From Methylosinus sp. H3A (lineage in GTDB: Bacteria > Pseudomonadota > Alphaproteobacteria > Rhizobiales > Beijerinckiaceae): a stretch of DNA of 64,000 nucleotides. Every line of letters begins with the position of its first letter. Positions within the stretch are counted from its first letter, which is position 1. A model generated the notes under the pieces. It had not been told where the DNA came from. It did not search any database and was given only the letters and a program-made list of their open reading frames with translations. The position numbers and the translations under genes were made by a program. The stretch lies in the NCBI RefSeq assembly GCF_015709455.1, contig NZ_JADNQW010000005.1, forward strand, positions 3,616,001-3,680,000, given 5' to 3'. This document shows positions 54,245-63,815 of the stretch, piece by piece.

Positions 54245-56326
54245 CTACCTCCGCCCCTCCCAGCCCCACGCCAGCACGATCGCCCCGAGCAGCGCCGCGA
54301 GGCCCCACAGCCCCATCGCCAGTGGCGCGACCTCGACGCCCTTCAGCGAGCTCGCGCCCGTGCGCTTCACGCCGATGTAGTCCGCGCCGCCGAAAACCGA
54401 GGCCTCGCGCATCTCCACGATGCGCGGCATGACGATCGCGCCGCTCGCGTCTTTTGCCAGACGCCGCACGGTGCCTCCGGTCGCCTCGGCGAGCGGCCGC
54501 AGCTTCTCCGTGGTCGAGACCACCTCGCGGAACTCGCGCGGATTCTCCGCGCCGACATTGACGAGCGCCGTCAGCTCGCCGCTCTGGAAGCGATAGAGCC
54601 CCGTCTCCTTGGCCGTATGATGCGCGCGCGAGAGGCCGGGCTCGGCCGGCGCAAGAGCGATCGGCGATGTCGCGCCGGAGGGCGTCGTCATCGTCACGGG
54701 CGCCGGGGCCTCCTTCAGGCTCTGGCGTTCGATCGCTATGTCATGGCCATGCGCGCTGGCGCGCAGCGCCTCCTCCTCGAGATCGGGCTCCTTCATCAGC
54801 CAATGGGCGAGGCGTCGCATCAGATCGACATGCGGGCCGCCGCCCTCATAGCCGCGCGCCCATAGCCAAATTTGATCGGTGAGCAGCGCCGCAACGCGCC
54901 CTTTGCCCTCGCGCGAGAGCACCAGCAGCGGCTTGTCATTGGCGCCAGTGAGGATCGAATTGCCCTTCACCACGTCCGTATCGACCTGGCGAAACCACTC
55001 GCCCCAGGCGGGGGGATCGCTCTTTGCGCCCTCGAGCCCGCGCGTAACGGGATGCTTCTCCCCCTCCTTGCTCACTCTCGCGCGAAAGGCGCGCTCATAG
55101 AGCGAGCCGTCCGGCCGCGCCGGGATGATGCTCTCGAGCGGCGAGTAATAGAGCCCCTGCACAGTGGCGAAATCCGGCCCCGTCGCGACGAGGAAAGCGC
55201 CGCCATTGTCGACATAGCGCAGGATATTGTCGAAATAGACGGACGGCAGGATCGTCTGGTTCGAATAGCGATCGAAGACGATGAGATCGAATTCGTTGAT
55301 CTTGCGGCCGAAGAGGTCCGCTGTCGGAAAGGCGATCAGCGACAGCTCGTTCGGCGGCGTGCCATCGAGCTTCTCCGGCGGCCGCAGAATGGTGAAATGC
55401 ACGAGATCGACATTGGCGTCGGAGCGCAAGAGATTGCGCCAGCTGCGCTCGCCCGGATGCGGCTCGCCGGAGACGAGCAGCACCTTCAGCTTGTCGCGCA
55501 CGCCCTCTATCGTGACGACGGCCTTATTGTTGACGGCGGTCAGCTCGCCCGGCAACGTCTCGACCTCGAGCTCGACGACGTTCGAGCCGCCATGCTCCAC
55601 GCGCACCGGAATATCGACGATCTCGCCGGCGCGCGCGACAATGGGCGCGAGCGCCACGCCGTCGCGGCGCGTCTCTATGACGACAGGCTCCGCGCCGCCG
55701 AGATTGCTGTCGACGACGCGCGCGCGAATGGTCTGGTCTTTCCCGACGATGCCGAAGCGCGGCGCCTCGACGAGTTCGAGCCGGCGGTCGCGCTCGCCCT
55801 CATGGCCGGTGACCAGCACATGCAGCGGCGCCTTGAAGCCGAGCGCGGCGGCGTTCGCGGGAATGTCGTGAACGATCCCATCCGTCACCATTATCGCAGC
55901 GCCAATGCGCTCGCGCGGGACGTCCTTCAGCCCCTCCTCGAGCGCCTGGAACAATTTGGTTCCATCCGCTTCGCCGCCCGGACGCGCGGCGTCGATGACG
56001 CGCGGCTCGATGTCGCCGAGCTTTTGCAGGGCGGTCTCCAGAGCCGCCTTCGCGGCGTCCGTCTGCGGCATGCGCTCGCCGAAGCTCTGACTCTCGCTGC
56101 GATCGAGCACGATCGGGACGATCGTCTTCAGCGGCTCGCGCTGCTCACGCAGCAGCGAAGGATCGGTGAGCGCCAGCAGCACGAGCGCCAGGGTGGCGAG
56201 ACGCAGAGGCGCGCCGCGGCCGCCCGCGTGCAGCGAGAGAAGCGCGACGAGCGCCGCCGCGATCGCCAGCACGGCGAGCGCCGGCCAGGGCAGAAGCGGC
56301 GTGAAAGTGAGGGAAAGCTCGCTCAT
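54245..56326 (-). CDS. vWA/GATase-like membrane protein of the moxR operon
   Basis: 693 residues. Two N-terminal helices (PWPALAVLAIAAALVALLSL, LRLATLALVLLALTDPSLL), then a von Willebrand-type region with a MIDAS-like IVLDRSESQSFGE and AAIMVTDGIVHD, beta-rich domains, a glutamine-amidotransferase-like segment (EFDLIVFDRYSNQ, ILRYVDNGGAFLVATGPDFA) and a C-terminal helix (APLAMGLWGLAALLGAIVLA) before WGWEGRR. The catalytic Cys of true amidotransferases is not evident, so the role is probably structural. Starts within the last 4 nt of the DUF4159 gene. Confidence 0.85.
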   Translation of the reverse strand: MSELSLTFTPLLPWPALAVLAIAAALVALLSLHAGGRGAPLRLATLALVLLALTDPSLLREQREPLKTIVPIVLDRSESQSFGERMPQTDAAKAALETALQKLGDIEPRVIDAARPGGEADGTKLFQALEEGLKDVPRERIGAAIMVTDGIVHDIPANAAALGFKAPLHVLVTGHEGERDRRLELVEAPRFGIVGKDQTIRARVVDSNLGGAEPVVIETRRDGVALAPIVARAGEIVDIPVRVEHGGSNVVELEVETLPGELTAVNNKAVVTIEGVRDKLKVLLVSGEPHPGERSWRNLLRSDANVDLVHFTILRPPEKLDGTPPNELSLIAFPTADLFGRKINEFDLIVFDRYSNQTILPSVYFDNILRYVDNGGAFLVATGPDFATVQGLYYSPLESIIPARPDGSLYERAFRARVSKEGEKHPVTRGLEGAKSDPPAWGEWFRQVDTDVVKGNSILTGANDKPLLVLSREGKGRVAALLTDQIWLWARGYEGGGPHVDLMRRLAHWLMKEPDLEEEALRASAHGHDIAIERQSLKEAPAPVTMTTPSGATSPIALAPAEPGLSRAHHTAKETGLYRFQSGELTALVNVGAENPREFREVVSTTEKLRPLAEATGGTVRRLAKDASGAIVMPRIVEMREASVFGGADYIGVKRTGASSLKGVEVAPLAMGLWGLAALLGAIVLAWGWEGRR

Positions 56327-59103
56327 TGGCCGAGCCGCTCCAAAAGGTCGCGAACATGGACCTGATCGGATTTGTAATTGCCGGTCAGCGTGTACATCAC
56401 GAGATTGACGCCGCCGCGTATGGCGAGCTCGCGCTGGCGCGCGCCGCCCGGCGTCAGCGTGTAGAGCGGCTGGCCGTTGCGGTCGGCCGCCCAGGCGCCG
56501 GCGAGATCATTGGAGGTGATGACGACGGAGGAGACGCTGTCGGTCGCGCGCACCGGCCGCGTCGGATCGTCCTTGCTCTCCGGCGGCAGCGCCTCGACCC
56601 AGGTCTTGCCATTGATCGTGCGGCCGTAGAAACCGTCGATGAGATAGAAGGTCTTGGTGATGACGTGGTCGCGCGGGGCGACCTCGAGCGGCGGAATGTC
56701 GAGATTGCGCGTCAGATCGCGCAGCCATTGCGTTTCCGGCGTCGGCGGCCCGCCCTCATGCGCGGTGAGCGCGTCGCGCGTGTCGAAGACGATGGTGCCG
56801 CCCTGTTTCAAATAGACGCCGATCTTGGCGATCGCCGGCGCCGATGGCAGCGGCGCGGAAGCGACGATCGGCCAATAGAGCATGGGATAAAAGGCGAGCT
56901 CGTCGCGCGCGGGATCGACGCCCACGGGCGCCCCGGGCGTGAAGGAGGTGCGCTGATTGAGCGCGCGCGACAAAGCCTCGAGGCCGAGCTTGCTGGTCTC
57001 GTCGACGCGCGCGTCGCCGGAGAGGACATAGGCGAGCCGCGTCGTCAGCGCCACCTCGCGGTCGCGCGGCGAAGCGGCCGCCGGCGCGTCCTTGGCGCGG
57101 GCGGCCTCGGGCGCTCCGCCGAGAACGGCCAGAGCGCAGAGCGCGCCGATCGCGATCGGCGCGACGCGGCGCAAGCCGCCGGACATGACCAGCAGGATCA
57201 GCCAATCGGCGAGCAGAGCGAGGAAGACGAGCGCCAGCAGCCAAGGGCGCAGATCGATCGGCGCGCCGGCGCGCAGCGCCGAGACCGAGAGCCCCCGCCC
57301 GGCGAAATCGAAGCTGCGCAATTCGTCGCCGGGACGCAGCGGCTGCACGGCGAGAGGCGTATCGGCGGCGCCATAGAAGCCGGGCGGATGGTCGCGGCTG
57401 GCGCCGCCGTCATAATCGCCGGCGATGGGACGCGCCGACGGCGGCGGGGCGCCCATGCGGCCGCGCCCGTCCAGAGTGACGAGCGGCGCGAGCGCCGGGG
57501 CGTCGCTGCGCGGCCCATCCTCGGCGCGGCGCGCGGCGGCCTCGCCGCTCTCGGCGGCGATCCGGTGCAGCATGTCGATGAACAGGCCGGAGATCGGCAG
57601 ATTGGACCAGGCGGCGTCGGCGCTCACATGGAACAGCACGATGAGCCCCTTGCCGCGCCGCTCGGCGGTGACGAGCGGCGTGCCGTCGGTGAGCGCCGCC
57701 CAGGTCTTGGCCGGCAGGCCGGGCTCCGGCTCGGCGAGCACCTGCCGCGTCACCGTCACCTCGTCGGGAACCGCGAGGCCATAAAAGGGACTCGACGGAT
57801 CGAATGGCGCGAGCTTCTTCGGCGTGTCCCAGGACATGGCGCCTCCGAGCACGCGGCCGCTGCGCCGCAGCCGCACGGGCGTGAGATCGTCGCCGCCATT
57901 GGCCAGGCGCGCGCCCGCGAAGCGCAGCAGCACGCCGCCGTCCTCGACGAAACGGATCAGCGCCTCATGCGCGTCCGCAGGCAGCACGCCGATATCGGCG
58001 AGGGCGACGATATTGGGCTGCTCGGCGATGAGGCCCGGCAGCGGATCGGCTGCGCCGGGGCGCGGCTCGCGCACCTCGGCGAAAGGCGCGAAGGCTTTTT
58101 GCAGATAATATTGCGGCTCCAGCAACGGCTGCGCGAGATCGGCGCTCGCGCCGCTCAGCACGGCGACGCGGCGCACTTTGGAGCGACCGTCGAGCAGCGC
58201 CACAGCGCCGGCCGAGGCCTCGCCGTCGATGCGCAGCAGCGCCGCCTCATTGCGCAATTCGATCGGCAGATCGAAGCGCGCTCGCGCTTTTTGCCCGGCG
58301 CCGAAATCGAAACGCGCCTGCGCCAGCGCGCGCCCCTGCTGGTCATAGGCGGAGACGGAGCCGGAGGAGATTGTCGCAAGGGAAGCGCGCGCAATGTCCA
58401 CTTCGAGACCGCCCGCGGTGTTCTGCGGCGTCGAAAGGGCGCGCGGAACATGATCGCTGGCCAGAATCCGAACCTCCGCGCCGCCGGCGGCCGCCGAGGT
58501 CAGGGAATTGGCGAAGGCCGGCGCCCCGCCCTGCTCCAGCCCGTCGGCGATCCAGATCACGCGCGCGCGGGGATGCGCGGCGACGAATTCGCCGAGCCGG
58601 GCTGCTGCGGCGGCGCGGTCCGGGACAAAGGGCTGCGGCGCGAGCGCGCGTAGGCGCTCGTCGATCTTGCCGCCGTCCTCGAGCGCAGGCGCGGCCTCGG
58701 CGTCCGACATGGGCAGAACGGCGATCCTGGCGCCGGAGCGCGCCGCATCGGCGGCGATGGCGCGCGCCGCCTCGAGGCGGGCGTCGAAATCCGGCGCCGC
58801 GGGCCAGCCGTCGTCGATGGCGATCAGCAGAGGCGCCCCAGAGAAGGAAGCCGTCGCCGTCGGAGTGACGGCGGGGCCAGCCATCGCCAGCACTGCGCAG
58901 CCCGCCAGCGCGAGGCGGAGCGCGAGCAGCCACCAGGGCGTGCGCGACGGCGTCTCCTCGCGGCGCAACAGATCGAAGAGCAGGCGGATCGGCGGAAAGA
59001 CGATTTCCCGCGGGCGCGGCGGCGTCACCCGCAACAAGAAATAGATGGCGGGTAGAGCCAGAAGCCCGAATAGCGCGAGCGGCGCGGCGAAAGTCAGTCC
59101 CAT
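56323..59103 (-). CDS. BatA/DUF4159 domain membrane protein
   Basis: 926 residues. N-terminal BatA-like module (LTFAAPLALFGLLALPAIYF, PREIVFPPIRLLFDLLRREE, WWLLALRLALAGCAVLAMAG) anchors the protein. A vWA-like region follows (LLIAIDDGWPAAPDFDARLE), then a GATase-like part (IRFVEDGGVLLRFAGARLA), another helix pair near 640-690, and C-terminal DUF4159 (ARDELAFYPMLYWPIVASAP, LKQGGTIVFDTRDALTAHEG). Second structural partner of the MoxR ATPase. Its ATG shares one base with the DUF58 stop (TGATG). Confidence 0.9.
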   Translation of the reverse strand: MGLTFAAPLALFGLLALPAIYFLLRVTPPRPREIVFPPIRLLFDLLRREETPSRTPWWLLALRLALAGCAVLAMAGPAVTPTATASFSGAPLLIAIDDGWPAAPDFDARLEAARAIAADAARSGARIAVLPMSDAEAAPALEDGGKIDERLRALAPQPFVPDRAAAAARLGEFVAAHPRARVIWIADGLEQGGAPAFANSLTSAAAGGAEVRILASDHVPRALSTPQNTAGGLEVDIARASLATISSGSVSAYDQQGRALAQARFDFGAGQKARARFDLPIELRNEAALLRIDGEASAGAVALLDGRSKVRRVAVLSGASADLAQPLLEPQYYLQKAFAPFAEVREPRPGAADPLPGLIAEQPNIVALADIGVLPADAHEALIRFVEDGGVLLRFAGARLANGGDDLTPVRLRRSGRVLGGAMSWDTPKKLAPFDPSSPFYGLAVPDEVTVTRQVLAEPEPGLPAKTWAALTDGTPLVTAERRGKGLIVLFHVSADAAWSNLPISGLFIDMLHRIAAESGEAAARRAEDGPRSDAPALAPLVTLDGRGRMGAPPPSARPIAGDYDGGASRDHPPGFYGAADTPLAVQPLRPGDELRSFDFAGRGLSVSALRAGAPIDLRPWLLALVFLALLADWLILLVMSGGLRRVAPIAIGALCALAVLGGAPEAARAKDAPAAASPRDREVALTTRLAYVLSGDARVDETSKLGLEALSRALNQRTSFTPGAPVGVDPARDELAFYPMLYWPIVASAPLPSAPAIAKIGVYLKQGGTIVFDTRDALTAHEGGPPTPETQWLRDLTRNLDIPPLEVAPRDHVITKTFYLIDGFYGRTINGKTWVEALPPESKDDPTRPVRATDSVSSVVITSNDLAGAWAADRNGQPLYTLTPGGARQRELAIRGGVNLVMYTLTGNYKSDQVHVRDLLERLGQ

Positions 59104-60029
59104 CAGACGCGCTCCAATCGTCCAGAGAGCGCGAAGCTCAAAGAGAGGGCGGCCTCCGCCGCCGGGCGGTCGGTGCGGTGAATCTGCAGCGCGAAGCCGA
59201 CGCTCGCCGCAGCCTGGGCGATCTCGTCCCTATGCCGCGACAGACGCTCCACATAGGCGTCGCGCCAGGCCTGAGCGCGGCCGGCGCGGAGTTGCGCGCG
59301 GCTGTCGGTGTCGAGGAAGATCGTCTCGCCTTCGAACGGAAATGTCTCCTCGACCGGATCTGCGATCATCAGCAGCGCGCCCGCCGCGCCATTGGCCGCG
59401 AGCGTTCCGAGGCGCTCGGCGAGCGCCTGCGGATCGCAGAGGAAATCGGAGACGAGCAGCGCCTTGGCGCCGCCGGGCAGAGCGACGGCCTCGGGCAATT
59501 CGCCACGCGCCGCAGGGCCGGCGGCGAGAAGCGCCTGCGCCAGCCGCTCGATGATGTCGCGCGTCGACATGGGATGGGTGAGGCCGAGCAGGCCGATCCT
59601 CTCGCCCCCGCGCATGAGGACGTCGGCGAGCGCGAGGCCGAGCGTCAGCGCGCGATCGAGCTTTGGCTCGAGCGCCAGCGACGAGACGAAAGCCATGGAA
59701 GGCGAGCAGTCCATCCACAGAAAATAGGAATGGGCGGCCTCCCATTCTCTTTCGCGCACGAAAAGCCGATCGTCGCGCGCCGAGCGGCGCCAGTCGATAC
59801 GATGGGCCGCCTCCCCTGCGCCGAAGGGCCGAAACTGCCAGAAATTCTCGCCCGTCCCCGCGCGCCGGCGGCCATGCGCGCCATGGACGACGGTCGCGGC
59901 GACCTCCCGCGCGCGGATGACGACGTCCGGCAGACGGCTCGCGAGCTCCGCTGCGTCTATGCGCCGCGCGCTCGCCGCGAGCCGTTCGGATGGATCGAAG
60001 GCGCTCGTGGAAACCGCCGGTCCCGCCAC
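59103..60029 (-). CDS. DUF58 domain protein (vWA fold)
   Basis: 308 residues. DUF58 signature FRPFGAGEAAHRIDWRRSAR then DDRLFVREREWEAAHSYFLW MDCSPSMAF (DxSxS-type metal site). Upstream segment HGAHGRRRAGTGENFWQFRP is typical. DUF58 proteins are the cytosolic vWA partners of MoxR ATPases. It lies 1 nt from moxR and shares a base with the next gene, so the whole set is one translational unit. Confidence 0.93.
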   Translation of the reverse strand: MAGPAVSTSAFDPSERLAASARRIDAAELASRLPDVVIRAREVAATVVHGAHGRRRAGTGENFWQFRPFGAGEAAHRIDWRRSARDDRLFVREREWEAAHSYFLWMDCSPSMAFVSSLALEPKLDRALTLGLALADVLMRGGERIGLLGLTHPMSTRDIIERLAQALLAAGPAARGELPEAVALPGGAKALLVSDFLCDPQALAERLGTLAANGAAGALLMIADPVEETFPFEGETIFLDTDSRAQLRAGRAQAWRDAYVERLSRHRDEIAQAAASVGFALQIHRTDRPAAEAALSLSFALSGRLERV

Positions 60030-60030
60030 C

Positions 60031-61023
60031 TCAGCCGATCCTCGCGACGAGCTTCTCGACGAGGCCGGCGATGGTCTTGCCCTGCGCGCGCGCGGCGAAT
60101 GTCAGCGCCATGCGGTGACGCAGCGCCGGCGCTGCGAGCGCCGCGACATCGTCGAGCGAAGGCGAGAGCCGCCCGGACAAAAGCGCGCGGGCGCGGGTCG
60201 CGAGCATCAGGGCCTGCGCCGCGCGCGGGCCCGGGCCCCAGGCGACATGGGCCGCGATCTCCGCGTCGCCCTCCCCCGGCCGCGCCGAGCGCACGAGATC
60301 GAGAATGGCGTCGACGACCTTGTCGCCGACCGGCAATTGTCGAACGAGCCGCTGCGCGGCGATGAGATCCTCGGCCGAGAGCGTCTTGCGCGCCTCCACG
60401 ATGCGATCGCCGGTCGTCTCCAGCAAGATGCGGCGTTCGCTGGCGCGGTCGGGATAGTCGACGTCGATCTGGAGAAGAAAGCGGTCGAGCTGCGCCTCGG
60501 GCAGAGGATAAGTTCCTTCCTGCTCCAGCGGATTTTGCGTCGCCAGCACGTGGAAGGGGCGCGGCAGATCGTGACGCTCGCCGGCGACGCTCACATGATA
60601 TTCCTGCATCGCCTGCAGCAGCGCCGATTGCGTGCGCGGCGAAGCGCGATTGATCTCGTCGGCCATCAGCAATTGCGCGAAGATCGGGCCTTTGACGAAG
60701 CGAAACACGCGCTTTTTGTCGGCGGTCTCCTCGAGCACTTCGGAGCCGAGAATATCTGCCGGCAGCAGATCGGGCGTGAATTGGACGCGCCGCTCGTCGA
60801 GGCCGAGCACCTTCCCCAAGGTTTCCACGAGCTTGGTCTTGGCGAGGCCGGGCACGCCGACGAGCAGGCCGTGGCCGCCGGCGAGCAGAGTGACGAGAGC
60901 CTGCTCGACCGCCTCCTCCTGGCCGAAGATGACGGTCGAGACCGCGGCGCGGGCGCGGCCGATCTGTTCGAGGACACGCTCGGCGGCGGCGACGGGAGCG
61001 CTCGCCAAATCTTGCTCGGTCAT
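60031..61023 (-). CDS. MoxR family AAA+ ATPase
   Basis: 330 residues. Walker A GHGLLVGVPGLAKTKLVETL, Walker B and following helix FAQLLMADEINRASPRTQSA, sensor 1 LPRPFHVLATQNPLEQEGTY, arginine-finger region PEAQLDRFLLQIDVDYPDRA. The C-terminal AAA lid ends LPVGDKVVDAILDLVRSARP and onward. MoxR ATPases act as chaperones for metal or envelope complexes together with vWA partners; MoxR itself was named from methanol dehydrogenase maturation, but no mxa genes are here. First gene of a four-gene operon. Confidence 0.94.
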   Translation of the reverse strand: MTEQDLASAPVAAAERVLEQIGRARAAVSTVIFGQEEAVEQALVTLLAGGHGLLVGVPGLAKTKLVETLGKVLGLDERRVQFTPDLLPADILGSEVLEETADKKRVFRFVKGPIFAQLLMADEINRASPRTQSALLQAMQEYHVSVAGERHDLPRPFHVLATQNPLEQEGTYPLPEAQLDRFLLQIDVDYPDRASERRILLETTGDRIVEARKTLSAEDLIAAQRLVRQLPVGDKVVDAILDLVRSARPGEGDAEIAAHVAWGPGPRAAQALMLATRARALLSGRLSPSLDDVAALAAPALRHRMALTFAARAQGKTIAGLVEKLVARIG

Positions 61024-61575
61024 TGACTGTCCTTCGATCGGCGACGCCGGCTGCGTCGCAGTTTCCCCCTAGGATAAGCCGGAAAGGACGCTTGTCGACG
61101 TTAAAGAATGATGAATTTCAGCGCGCTCGAGCGCAGCACGGCGAAAGCCCCGCGCGGGGGACGGCGTGGCTGTGAATAACGGGTTCGCCGGCAACTATGG
61201 CTTTTTGACGCTCGCGAACGCGGCGCCCAGCCGGTTCGACGGTGATGGCGTCATGCCGCGATTGCGATCCGCGCCGTCATTGCAGCGCGAACTCAGGGTT
61301 CGCGAAAAATCGCCGGACTTGAAGCGCTCGCCGCACTGGGAGCGGTGGGACCGCAATTCTTTCCAGAAAATTGAGGCCGCGCCGGCGCACATCTTTTCGA
61401 TTACGACTAACTATCTGTAAAATGCTTTAAATTTCAGACACGTTCGAGTCGGCCGGCATGCAGGCGCCCGGTCGTGCTATAATTTTGCGCAGGCTCGGCG
61501 CGGCGATTCCCGGAATCGTCATTCGCGCGAGCCTTTTTCGCCGGCTCCGGCCGCCGATCGATCGCGAGGCGTCCC
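61024..61575. other. 552-nt gap between moxR and DUF6111 genes, no gene supported
   Basis: Divergent regulatory region. It should hold the moxR promoter (minus) and that of the DUF6111-cca pair (plus). A 12-bp palindrome GCGCTCGAGCGC occurs near 61123. An 84-codon open frame at 61166-61420 was examined and not accepted. AT-rich sequence around 61400-61440 precedes an extended -10 element at 61475-61483. Confidence 0.5.
61475..61483 (+). promoter_or_regulatory. extended -10 promoter for DUF6111-cca
   Basis: TGCTATAAT, an extended -10 with a consensus TATAAT (61478-61483), about 93 nt upstream of the DUF6111 start. No good -35 box is present 17 bp upstream, which is tolerated for extended -10 promoters. 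Confidence 0.4.
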
Positions 61576-61836
61576 ATGTGGCGGGTCATCGTTCAACCGG
61601 CTTTGCTCTTCGTCACGCCCTTCGTCGTCTATGCGCTCTATCTGCTGACGCGTCGGCGTTGGCCCTTCGTGGCCGCGTTGTGGACGCGCGGCGTCGTCTC
61701 GTCGCTGACGATCGTCGGCCTCGCCATCGCGGTCGCCGGATTCGTCTTTCTGGCGCTGCTGTCGCCGCGCAACGAGGGAACTTATGTGCCGGCGCATATA
61801 GAGGACGGCCGGCTCGCGCCCGGCCGCTTTCAGTAA
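61576..61836 (+). CDS. DUF6111 family small membrane protein
   Basis: 86 residues with two membrane helices (VIVQPALLFVTPFVVYALYL; GVVSSLTIVGLAIAVAGFVF) and a C-terminal LSPRNEGTYVPAHIEDGRLA. The PxxxGxYVPAHxxxGxxxPG end is the recognisable signature of this alphaproteobacterial family. Function unknown. It stops 1 nt before the cca start, which is the usual neighbour, so the two are co-translated. Confidence 0.88.
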   Translation: MWRVIVQPALLFVTPFVVYALYLLTRRRWPFVAALWTRGVVSSLTIVGLAIAVAGFVFLALLSPRNEGTYVPAHIEDGRLAPGRFQ

Positions 61837-61837
61837 A

Positions 61838-63082
61838 TTGCCGCTCCGTCTGCTCGACAATCCCAAGATCATCCGCCTGCTCGAGGCTTTGAGCGCGACG
61901 GACGGCGAGACGCGCATCGTCGGCGGCGCCGTGCGCGACTCCCTGCTCGGCCGCACGCCGCATGAGATCGACCTCGCCACGACGGCGCTGCCCGAGGCGG
62001 TGACCAAGGCCGCCAACGCCGCCGGCCTCAAGAGCGTGCCGACGGGCATAGATCACGGCACGGTCACAGTGGTCGTCGAAGGCACGCCCTTCGAGGTGAC
62101 GACGCTGCGCGAGGATGTCGAGACCTTCGGCCGCCACGCCAAGGTGCGCTTCGGCGACGATTTCGAGAAGGACGCGCAGCGGCGTGATTTCACCATCAAC
62201 GCGCTGTCGCTCTCGCAAGACGGCGAGCTCCATGATTATGCGGGAGGCCTCGCCGATCTCGAGGCGCGGCGCGTGCGCTTCATCGGCGATCCGGCGACGC
62301 GCATCGCCGAGGATCATTTGCGCGTGCTGCGCTTCTTCCGTTTTCACGCGACTTTCGGCGAGGGCCCGCTGGACGCCGCGGGCCTTCATGCGGCGATCGT
62401 CGCACGCGCGAGCTTGGCCGCGCTCTCCGGCGAACGCATCCGCGCCGAGACGCTGAAGCTGCTGGCCGCGCGCCGGGCGGTGGAGGTCGCGCGCGAAATC
62501 TCGCAGGCGGGCGTGCTGGAAATCGTCGTCGGCGCGACCTTCCCGGCGCGGCTCGAGCGGATCGCCGCGATCGAGGCGACGCTTTCCCACGGCGTCGATC
62601 CGCTGCTGCGCCTCGGCGCGCTCTGCGTTCTCGCGCCCGAGGACGCCGACCGCTTGCGCGAGCGGCTGCGGCTCTCCAACGCCGAGCATCGCCGCCTCGC
62701 CCATGCGGCGCGCATTCTCGAGGGGCTGCATGGCGCGCAATCGCCGCCGCCCGAATTGGAGCTGACGCGGCTTCTCTTCGAAGAGGGCCGCGACGGCGCG
62801 CGCGACGCGCTGGCGCTCGCCCATGCGGAGAGCCGCGCCGCGGCGGACGAGGCCTTCTGGCTGCGCGCGGCGCGCTTTCTCGCCGAGGCGCCGGCGCCGG
62901 ATTTTCCGGTCAAAGCCGCGGACCTCATGGCGCGCGGGCTCTCGCCCGGCCGCGCGCTGGGCGCGATGCTTAAGGAATTGCAGGCGAAATGGATCAGGGC
63001 CGGTTTTCCGCGCGATCCGGCGACGGTGACGCGACTGGTCGAGGAGGCGACGCGCGACGCGATGCGGCCGCCGCTTCCATGA
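61838..63082 (+). CDS. cca: CCA tRNA nucleotidyltransferase
   Basis: 414 residues from TTG 61838. Class II nucleotidyltransferase: IVGGAVRDSLLGRTPHEIDL with the DxD-like metal site (EIDLATTALPEAV), FGDDFEKDAQRRDFTINALS, the BDxxR-type IAEDHLRVLRFFRFHATFGE and the helical body and tail domains. Builds or repairs the 3' CCA of tRNAs. TTG is used because the upstream DUF6111 stop (TAA) is 1 nt before it and the protein then starts normally with PLRLLDNPKIIRLLEAL. Confidence 0.95.
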   Translation: MPLRLLDNPKIIRLLEALSATDGETRIVGGAVRDSLLGRTPHEIDLATTALPEAVTKAANAAGLKSVPTGIDHGTVTVVVEGTPFEVTTLREDVETFGRHAKVRFGDDFEKDAQRRDFTINALSLSQDGELHDYAGGLADLEARRVRFIGDPATRIAEDHLRVLRFFRFHATFGEGPLDAAGLHAAIVARASLAALSGERIRAETLKLLAARRAVEVAREISQAGVLEIVVGATFPARLERIAAIEATLSHGVDPLLRLGALCVLAPEDADRLRERLRLSNAEHRRLAHAARILEGLHGAQSPPPELELTRLLFEEGRDGARDALALAHAESRAAADEAFWLRAARFLAEAPAPDFPVKAADLMARGLSPGRALGAMLKELQAKWIRAGFPRDPATVTRLVEEATRDAMRPPLP

Positions 63083-63099
63083 TTGATTGCAACGTGTGA

Positions 63100-63390
63100 T
63101 TACAACAGGCTGCGTCCGAACATCAGCACCGCTGCGAACAGGCAGAGCATAGAGAGGACGAACAAAAAATCGGCGATCAGCTCGTAATTGATCGGCGTGC
63201 GCAGCTGGAGCATGGACGCGAAGGAGAACAGGCAGGAGGCGACGAAGCCGACCGCCGAGGCCATGGCGACCTCGTCGAGCAGCGTGCTGTCGCTCGCTCC
63301 GCTGATCTTCAGGCCAGTGATCAGCACGAAGCAGATGCCGAGCAGGCTGGAAGCCGCGTTCAAAATATGCGACTGGCGATTTTGCGACAT
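63100..63390 (-). CDS. small three-helix membrane protein, unknown
   Basis: 96 residues from ATG 63390. Three hydrophobic segments (AASSLLGICFVLITGLKI, VAMASAVGFVASCLFSFASM, LIADFLFVLSMLCLFAAVLM) separated by short loops, N-terminal QNRQSHIL. No family recognised; similar small proteins are common in Hyphomicrobiales. Convergent with cca, divergent from the next gene. Confidence 0.7.
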   Translation of the reverse strand: MSQNRQSHILNAASSLLGICFVLITGLKISGASDSTLLDEVAMASAVGFVASCLFSFASMLQLRTPINYELIADFLFVLSMLCLFAAVLMFGRSLL

Positions 63391-63559
63391 ATTTCCGGAT
63401 CTTGCGCCATCGGAATGGCTCGGCGAGGAATCTGGGGCGCAGCCTCGCCCCGACCAGTGCGTCGAGACGCGCAAAAAATCCTCGGCGTGTCTTTGCGTAC
63501 GGCTTTTCTTTTCAGCGACGGGCGCGCTATCATTCGTGCATCGACCGCAGGAGTAGCGT

Positions 63560-63814
63560 ATGGGCGTCGAGACGAGACAGCCGAGGGACGTGGCGCGTCG
63601 GCTCGCCGATCGCGCCCGCACGATCAAAAGCGCGCGCAGCGACGGCTGGCGGCGCGAGAGCTTCACGCTGGAGCGCGGCGAGGCCCGCGCCAAGGCGCGC
63701 GAATGGTTCGACCTCTATCCCAAGGCGGCCTATATGACCGAGATCGAGTTCTGGCGAGAGCTCGAGGACGGCCGCATCGAATTCACCATCCGCCGCCTGC
63801 CCAGCGCCGATTGA
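63560..63814 (+). CDS. small conserved-looking cytosolic protein, unknown
   Basis: 84 residues. Good ribosome site (AGGAG at 63549-63553, 6 nt spacer). Sequence is charged and helical at first (PRDVARRLADRARTIKSARS) and then carries an aromatic core (REWFDLYPKAAYMTEIEFWR, ELEDGRIEFTIRRL). GC content and codon use match the host. No function can be assigned. A 16-bp tandem repeat begins directly after its stop codon. Confidence 0.7.
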   Translation: MGVETRQPRDVARRLADRARTIKSARSDGWRRESFTLERGEARAKAREWFDLYPKAAYMTEIEFWRELEDGRIEFTIRRLPSAD

Positions 63815-63815
63815 C

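Noticed and set aside
56326..58653. A 775-codon plus-strand frame opposite the DUF4159 gene
   Set aside because: Shadow frame; the minus-strand gene has family motifs and sits in a coupled operon.
61166..61420. An 84-codon plus-strand frame in the moxR/DUF6111 gap
   Set aside because: GTG start without a ribosome site, no recognisable family, and it would overlap the expected promoter region. It cannot be supported, though a small novel protein is not excluded.
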